In this document: positions 31,325 to 40,300 of the stretch, one piece after another
How the letters are laid out: each line of letters begins with the position of its first letter
How positions within the stretch are numbered: the stretch's first letter is position 1
Position numbers and translations under genes: made by a program
The notes under the pieces: generated by a model
Told to the model about the DNA's origin: nothing
Databases searched by the model: none
The model's input: the letters and a program-made list of their open reading frames with translations, nothing else
Assembly: GCA_002633005.1 (NCBI GenBank)
Contig: NMRA01000745.1
Span: 64,158-128,157, forward strand
Direction of reading: 5' to 3'
Length of the DNA stretch: 64,000 nucleotides
From: Phoronis australis
Lineage: Eukaryota > Phoronida > Phoronidae

Positions 31325-34300
31325 GTGAGTTAGATACTTACCATACTAACCACTCGTGCTGACTGGACTGGCATGCTGAATTAATTCGCCATCGTCCACC
31401 GTCAACGAAATTTTAGGGTTAGACATAACCTCCCATAAGCTCTTTCTGATAAGAAATTTTACAACAGGTACGCCTGGTGGATAACTAAAGTGCCGATAGT
31501 TTACCTGTGTTCGAATTCTTATAAACTATGTCTAATCCAACTTACGTGTGTAACCGTTTTGGTTAACGTGTCCCAGTCTGTCCCTAACTTTTTTTACTCG
31601 TGCAAAACCTAGAGAGCTACCGACGTATGACATGTGATGGTATTGTAAATTAAACTGAATTGGTCACAAATTCGCTCTTCCTGTCGGCAGGACGCTTTTC
31701 GAACGCTCCGGGCTGCTGCGGAGAAAAACATGTTTAGTCTCAAAAACTCCAGTAGGTGGGACACACCGATGCTATTGGTAATGGAATAAATTAAGGTGCA
31801 TATGTCATCTCATTCAATATTTGAGTAGCTTGTTTAAATCCTGCATTCCTATACTGGCACACCGTTATGACTTCAGATGAAGCCAAATAAAAATTTAGGT
31901 TACCTCTATACTCCACCTAGGGAATTTTATAACAGTAAGTGACAACTCAGTCTTTGGCAAGGTTTAATTAACGCTATTTCAATTATCGATAGCGTACATT
32001 AATAAATTCCGTAATTAGTTTATGTACGTAGCTTATATATTAATAATGAATTACTATTGTTAATCAATTCACGTCGTTATGATTAAAGCAGCTTTTTGTC
32101 AACAATTTTTAATTTGGGCCATTGATCGTCATGAAATTTGTCGTGTCTTTTTCTTTACTCAGTTAAGAAGTCACTCTGGGCTAATGAAGAGTTGAAAACT
32201 CGTTATTTCTTCAGACCAAACTAACAGAGTATCAGGTCACAGTATGACTCGTTGTTTTGTGAGCTTGGTATAGACAACAAATTGTCGCTTCTTTACAGGC
32301 ACCGAGACCACACTTAATTGAATTGATTAAAAACAATCAGAGATTTATCTCATAACCTTGGGGTCTATGTCGAAACTTGTTTCATGACAGAAAGCACGAT
32401 TTTATTGCTACTTTAATTTACGCGCGTAGTCGATTAATTTGCGACATTAGCAATTAATTCACACTTTTTAGTAATTAATGTACGCGTGTTGATAATTTGT
32501 TACAAGCTTTTAAAATAGTTAATTTAGGGAAATGACATTGCTCGACAAAACTTCGATCGGGGCATTCTAAGCGGCTTCACCTTTCCTTACTTTGTACTTT
32601 TTGTATAAAATCAAAAAGATGAGCCTCCAACTCAAACCCATGACCCACAACGTTCAGCCACTACGCCTGGATTACCTTCACAACATGCATGTGATATAAG
32701 TGGACAGTGAGCATGTGGCCTTTTATTCATTTCAAACACAACTGTTTTCTTATCTAAAGATTGGCAGTTCTTTAGGGTATCATTTGTCGTGGCTAATGTC
32801 AAGGTTGTTTGAAAGTGTAAGGACACTGACACGTGTTTTTCAGCGGCCGGCTCGGGAAGAATCTCGTAAACAGTTACATTAAAACTATTTTTTATTAATT
32901 AAAAAACGAAAGTAGCCAAAATTTATTTCAATTCTCGGGTAACCGTTGATGAATATTTGTTGTAACTCTGAACCGTGGTTGATAACAATTGACTTGCGAG
33001 TTGTGATGCATGACAAAACAGCACGGTAACGTTTATCAGTGGACTAGATTGATATCTAAGGGCCGAGTTCAATTACTGTCTCCTTGCCAGAAAAACGTTG
33101 CCAAACCCATGCGGTCTCATTGAAAATACACTGCAATATCTTGAGGAATCTCACGAGATATTGTCCATGCCTGGAAATTACTATGCGCGTAAACGTGTAA
33201 TAAGAAAAAAGGGCTAAAAACCTTCTCACAAGCCATTCTGTTCAGTACAGGTAAAACACCGCAGGTTGTAACTTGAATTTCTTTGATTTACGATTTTCAA
33301 AAACATTTAATTCCACTGTATGTTGCACAGGCCCCCTTCGTACAACCGTTATCGGAAGTTATCCCAAGCCGGCATACCTTAAAATCCCGGACTGGTTCAG
33401 AAAGGGAACGAACCACCTGACGGAAGTATCAAAAGAGTACAACGCAATTGTAAACGATGGAAATCACTTGGGTGAGTCTTCTAAGACCTTCTCAAGAATC
33501 AGTTCTGACGATTGTTCTTTCAAATGGCATTGCTTGTCATTTTAATCTTTCTTTTTAACGGTATGGTCTGACATCATTCCGTATTTTTTCTCAATCCCAT
33601 ACCGTAAAATTGCACACCTGGTAAGTGTAAATTCAACAATGCACTCAGCTTCTAAATTCAATGTAATTCATGGGCGGTGCACCACTTTTTTCAGTGCTAC
33701 GCCGCATATGGTCTAGGCCGTGCACCACAGGAGGGCTGAAGTGGCTTTAGCCCCCCACTTTTTTCAGTGCTGCGCCGCCCGTGTAATTATTGTACTACAT
33801 ATACCGTATTTTTTCCCATCACAAAACACTTTGAGTAAAAAATTGCCAGTTTCACGCCCTTTAGGGTTTGTATGTATTTGAGTGGTACCCTCTCGTTTAC
33901 ACGTATTCACGAGTACAGTTCGTACACCATCTTGAAAGGTGTCTAGTACTATAAAGACACCATTTTTCTCACATAACCTGGAATGTGCCAGGACACGACT
34001 GGTTAATAACACCGATTACGTAATTTAGTTGATATTATATGTGGGCGAATCACAATGTCACAAAGTAGTGGAAAGTAGAACAACACACGCGCTCAATTTC
34101 ATCGTTTGCAAAACACTGTACCAACAGCCAAAACACAAGCCAACGTCAATCAAACAATGCCGAAAATCTGTGAAGGTGACAAGTTTATGATAGGTGTCGC
34201 AAGCGAACGTACTCACAGTCGATAGGACATGCAAACAACTCATTCTTAAACAGAGCCTCCTTCGGCGGCGAATTCACTATCAATGTTCATTGAAACGGAG

Positions 34301-37300
34301 ACGTACCTCAACTCAAGAAATGCTTTAAACCTGTCCAGCTGTGCTATCTCAAAGTCAGTCCAACGCTCACTCATGAGGAATCCCTGCTGATTGTGTTATT
34401 TGTAAATAATTACAAAGACTATTTATTATAGTCTTACTTGCACATTTGCAACGAAAGCTAAAAGTAATTTGTAGTGTTAAGTAAAAAATAAAACTATTAA
34501 CAAAAACTAATCGAATTACTTTGCATTGCGTAAGCATGTTTTTACAAAAGTTGCGTAATGTGGTTGAAAGTTTTAGACACCTCAGGTTTTCCTGCAAAAA
34601 GATCGTTTTACGATTCATGTGCGAAAACAAGTCCTACACTGGTCTCAGGTTTATGACATGGGTTAATCCTCTCGGAAATTTCGTCAAAATCCCTCGGCAA
34701 GTTTTTGACGAACGTTCCAAGAGGTTTTGCCCATTTTATAAATTGAGACGAGTTAAGGATTCACCATCCACGTTCGTTTCCCATGCACATGTAAGTGAAC
34801 TGGAAAGTACTAACATTCTCTGACGACATTGGTATTAATCCTGGTAATTTGCAATGTCAGTCAAGTTTTCACAGCGTTCTCTCTTGGGCCACTGGTATCT
34901 TGCCCAAACATTTATGTGAACTGTGCCAAGTTCTAAACTAGATTATCACAGCTTTAGGCATGATGGCTATCACTCAATTTAAATACATTGCATGTGTTTA
35001 AATTAAAATCACAATGCCGAATACACCATTGAGTAAATATGGAACTTAAGAAATGTCGCAACGTTTAGAGGCCTGGAATTCAATAAACAGCTCGAAAAAC
35101 ACAAAGACATCAGAAGTAGATTTAGATGGTGTCAATTCAGTTTACTCAAACCTAAAAATGGTTTAAGTAACTAAAACTACCAGGGCAAGGTTGGTTAGTG
35201 TCAAAAATACTATTGGGTGTGCGATATGACCGGATGGAGCAAAATAGAGAAACAATTGCCGTATACAAACTTTTTGTAAAATCTACTTTTCTTTCACAGA
35301 GGATCTAAAAAGAGCGATCCAACAATGTCTCACTGAACAGGCTGAGTTAGGTATCGACGTAGTGACAGACGGAGAATTGGGGCGCGAGAACTACGTGTTC
35401 GACTTCTGGTAAGTTCATCCCCTCACATGTCTCCAGTGAACTCACCCAGTGATGTTCCAAGAACATGGCTGAGACGACGATGCTACAATATTGATACCTG
35501 TAGATACATGTACAATGTCACTAACAGTAGTTATACATATGATAAGGGTTGTGAGAGGAACACTAAATTATGTTATAGAATTAATGCCTAGGATGCTCGC
35601 ATTTACAGTCCTGCGCCTACATGAGCCTTTCGACATAGAACAAGACTAACTGGAATGCTAATTTCAATTTCACGTGGCAGAGGTTGAGCTGTACACATGT
35701 GGGTAGTTGTTTACATTTATCGTAAACTATTTTGCCCGGGGTACGCCGCGAGCTAAGTTGCAGAGTAAAACAAGAGGACGATTGCGAATACTGTAATTTA
35801 TTAGGACGTAAAAAGGTAAAACTAACTAATACAGTCCTGCGCTTTCGTGGGCCTTTCGACATAGAACGAGACTAACTGGAATTTTGATTTCAATTTCACG
35901 TGGCCGAGGTTGAGCTGTGCACATGTGGGCAGTTGTTTACATTCCCTTGTTCCGCTGTTGTTTTCTTGCTTTAAAAAACAAAGTCACATTGAACTCTTTG
36001 GAAGGAACTGTTATTTCATTGTATTTATTTTTCTGTCGCTATTGTCGCGTACGTCTTGGCTAATTAGAAACGCACACAAAACTAATTACATCAATACGAC
36101 CTCTCAAACTTCGAACTAAAATAAATAAGATTACCCTGGACATTTTCACTGTAATTGCTTAACGAAAATTGGGCAAGGGCTTGCCTCTGTCAGTTGTCTA
36201 GCTTGAATGGCAGCTGGCCGGCACAAAGGATGGCGTTACACAATGCCCAACGCTCCCTAACATTCACCACTCCGACCCTACTCCGTTACGCTACANGTTG
36301 ATTTCAATTTCACGTGGCCGAGGTTGAGCTGTGCACATGTGGGTAGTTGTTTACATTCCCTTGTTCCGCTGTTGTTTTCTTGCTTTACAAAACAAAGTCA
36401 CATTGAACTCTTTGGAAGGAACTGTTATTTCATTGTATTTATTTTTCTGTCGCTATTGTCGCGTACGTCTTGGCTAATTAGAAACGCACACAAAACTAAT
36501 TACATCAATACGACCTCTCAAACTTCGAACTAAAATAAATAAGATTACCCTGGACATTTTCACTGTAATTGCTTAACGAAAATTGGGCAAGGGCTTGCCT
36601 CTGTCAGTTGTCTAGCTTGAATGGCAGCTGGCCGGCACAAAGGATGGCGTTACACAATGCCCAACGCTCCCTAACATTCACCACTCCGACCCTACTCCGT
36701 TACGCTACATGTATGCCAACTTGACTGCGCTAGCTACGCCAACGCTGCTGTCGCTCTCCATTTCCTCCCAACTAAATAGTCCTCGAGGTACGCTGCTACT
36801 TAAGATATATCTTGTCTTTCTTGTCTCGTTTTTGTCACCTGGACGATACTGTGTGTCAGTGGCGACGATGTGAGTGAATACCTACACATATTGTCGCTCC
36901 CAAAATGAGTTAAAGTGGTTCTTGGTTCTTAGGTGGGATGACTCAATTGGAGGTCCAATGAATTATAAGAGAGTCAAGAACGTGAGCAGGTAGAACTTAG
37001 GAAAGATTTGGTATTTTTTATAATACCTTCGCCACATGCCAGGATTGTTATTTTTCATTTTATTTTAATTTGATTTTCCAAAGAGAAACATTGGAAATAT
37101 GACAAGAAACATGTTTCACTCCCTTCAATGCCAATAGCCTTCAACTAGACCTCTTGGACGACAATACATGTTTGTATCGTGTGCGTTAATGTGTGCCGTG
37201 AGCGCATAAAAAGCACACATATTGGTTCCTTTTTTCTTTCTTCTCTACCCCCTGTTTCTTTCTTTTTTCTTCTTCTTTCCTTTTCTTTCGTTTTTCTTGT

Positions 37301-40300
37301 TTCTCTCTTTTGTCGCTCCTGATAGGATCCTTCATCACAATAATTCTCTGTTACTTACTTTTGATTTGATTCCATGTTGAAGACCGCTGGGTAACGTCAA
37401 CACATTTATAATCCCGACCACTATCAGCAAATACTTAGAGCCAATTCGTCGTCCTCCGAGTCAGCTTCTAATCGTCTCAGATGTATAGTACAAGGTATGA
37501 CACTCGTCACGACTAGGAATTCCACGGGTGTCACTTCAGCCGTCCCTATCAAACACATAAAAATGCGTTAACTTAAAAAAATGCGAAAGACAGGGATCTA
37601 ACAAATCAAGAGCAATTGTTCTTTCTTCTGATAACATTTACGGTGTCCTGCTCCAGCGAGTTCGCTACAAACTCGCGGTCAAGGTACAAAAATCTTCCCA
37701 AAAAGCCGCTGGGTACTGTCAAGGTCTCAAACGGAAATTACCGATTTGTCACGGAAAGTCACAGCATCAACAAAGATACTATAAAATCTTTGACATCAAT
37801 AACTCCACACTTATTCGTAACCTTCCGTGATAAACTGGCATTTGCCGTCCATCCGTAAATCACCGGATAATTTCGTACTGGCACATTGACAGTACGTTGC
37901 GGCCTTTGGGGAAGAATTTTGTGCTTTGACCGAGAATTTGATGCGAATTCGCTGGAGCAGGACATTGTAAATGCTATCAGAAGAAGGAACAATTGCTTAT
38001 GGTTTGCTGAAACCCTGTTTCGTGAGAATTTATTGAGTTCTGTGTTTGATATAGACGACTGAAGGGAAGCACCCGTGGAATTCCTAGTCCCAAATGTGTA
38101 CTGGGGACGATCAAAAGCTGAAGACGCATGCACTGGTGGTAAATGTTCACCAGTGATGCGGCAGCGCTCCAACGCTATACTCCTAACAACTACTTGTTGC
38201 AAAATTTGGACGAGTTCATTTCCTGAACTGGCAGGGCTGGATTTTTTACGGCAGGCGTGCGTTCATTTGTGCTGGAACCTACGCTAGGACCTAGATAAAA
38301 TCTTGCCGAAATCACGTGTTCTCATTTAAAATACACGACAATCTCTCACCTACTGCCGCGAAATCTAGCATTACTGGACAGGAGGGGGGTCTTTCTTTGG
38401 CAGAAACTGCTGTCACGCAGTCACTTAGTGGTTTTTCATGTCCTGTCGACGGCCGGGATACCTGGGATTGAGCACAAAATAAGTTTTTACTACACATTTT
38501 TCCAAATTTACCTTTCCAGCAACATCACCTTCCTAGGGCACACGATCCTCGCATAGATGTCGGTAGATAGGCGTATCTATTTTTCACTTTGTTTTTCTTT
38601 CTAATAACAATTACATAATGGTGAGCATTTATTGGCAACCGGCTGATGACCGCCTAAGGTACGATATCCGTGCAACGTGTATTGTTATATCCAACAAATA
38701 CGCAACAAAGGAAAACAATGGTAGCGTCCCATAGGCGATAACCATGCGACGTGTATTACTCCCGTCGCATGGATCTTGCAAGTTAAGCAATAGCTTGCAA
38801 AGTCCATACGACATAATTTTGCATTGGTCATAGCAACAGTCATGAAACTAAGTTTCAGAAAGTTGGAGGAAACTGATATTAGAAAATGTAATAATGTGGT
38901 CTTAAGTATGTTTCGTTTTGTAGCCGTAATCTAACGAATTTCGACTTTGAAAAGTTAACTTTCAAAGTCTATCGTAATGGTGCAGTACAGAACCACGTAC
39001 CGACAGTGCGTGGGCCCCTTGCCCCGAGATCACAGAACTCTTGGTGTGTTAACCAATGGAGACTAGCGCAATCGATGAGCGATCGACCAGTAAAGTTCAC
39101 CATCCCCGGCCCAATGACGATTGCAAACACTACTGCAGGTATATGAGTTAGTTTCTTCATAACCCATATTTAGCAGAAACTCGATGCTTCCAAAATTTAA
39201 TGTACATGTATTCTCAAAGCTAAGCCAATTCACGGGATACTGTATCCTTGATGCGGCATATTCAGATTTTTCTAAGTAGGTTGGTAATATATCTCAACCG
39301 TGGTTACTAAAGTTGCATTTAAAGAGGTTTTGTGGATGAGCGCGTTTAGTTTGGTGGTCTGGTAGGAAAGTGGCGTTTACCTGTTGAAGCGGCGTGGTGG
39401 TGAAACAAGTTTATCATGATTTTTCTACACACGTGAGATGATACATGACCGTAGTCTTAGTCGCAATCAGATCCGGTTAAAGTAGTACATTCGGTTCCTG
39501 TCGGCTCCCCGACTCATTTCCAAACCAACACCATACTGCTTTAAAAGAAAACGCGCCCGTCAATCTCATTTTAGCACAATTCTGGGTTATCAAAAAAGTA
39601 ACTTCTAAAACACCCTACTAGTAGGTAGCTTTTTACCTTTATCACAACTAGCCTCTCCGGGTACTTAAAGGGATGCTGAACCCTTTGTTTATGTGTAAGC
39701 ATCGACCTCGTACTAAAATTATTGAAACTAGGCACTACTCAGTAGATCTTGAAGATTTTATTCAAATCCTTACAAAATCGATATTGGCTAAATCGGCACA
39801 AGAGACTAACGCTTTTGGGCGACTTAAGGTTACTGGACGACTGTAGGGAAATTCTGCTTCGTCTCAATCACCTGATTTTTTGTTGTTTAGAATCAAACAG
39901 TTAAAATACATCAGTGTGTCAACCAACCTTGTTTTTGGATGTTATGTTTACCAACTCTATTGCTGTGTCGGTCACCAGTCGATGGAATTTCGCTATCAGC
40001 AATGTGTGTAGCTTAGGTTTGTTTACTGACATCAATAAATGAACACCAGTGGCCTATGTCACACTCAAAGGTGTGACACTTTTCAATACCATTACTGTCA
40101 TCAGCCTCATATAACGTGAACAAATCGATAATCTAATTTATTAGTTTAATAACCTTTTTGATTCCCACTAGTGACACAATGGAATGCTTCATCGAGTTAT
40201 CGTGTTTTTAGTTCCCCAAAATACCTCTAAGTATGCTATGTGTGTGCAGATTTACTTTCCCAAATTGTCCACAGCATGGCGCTGCATTAATATTTCATGA

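Noticed and set aside
29848-33160. Repeat pair at 29848-29935 and 33060-33160 as transposon ends
   Set aside because: Shared words are short and appear partly in direct and partly in inverted order, so no clear terminal repeat can be defined.
35910-36533. Two identical 69-codon ORFs as a gene pair
   Set aside because: They arise from the N-centred duplication, have no domain or conserved start context, and lie in intron DNA.
36700-36880. LTR retrotransposon end (GTGTCAGTGGCGACGATGTG resembles an LTR end plus primer site)
   Set aside because: No matching second LTR, no gag-pol remnant, and no defined TG...CA borders.
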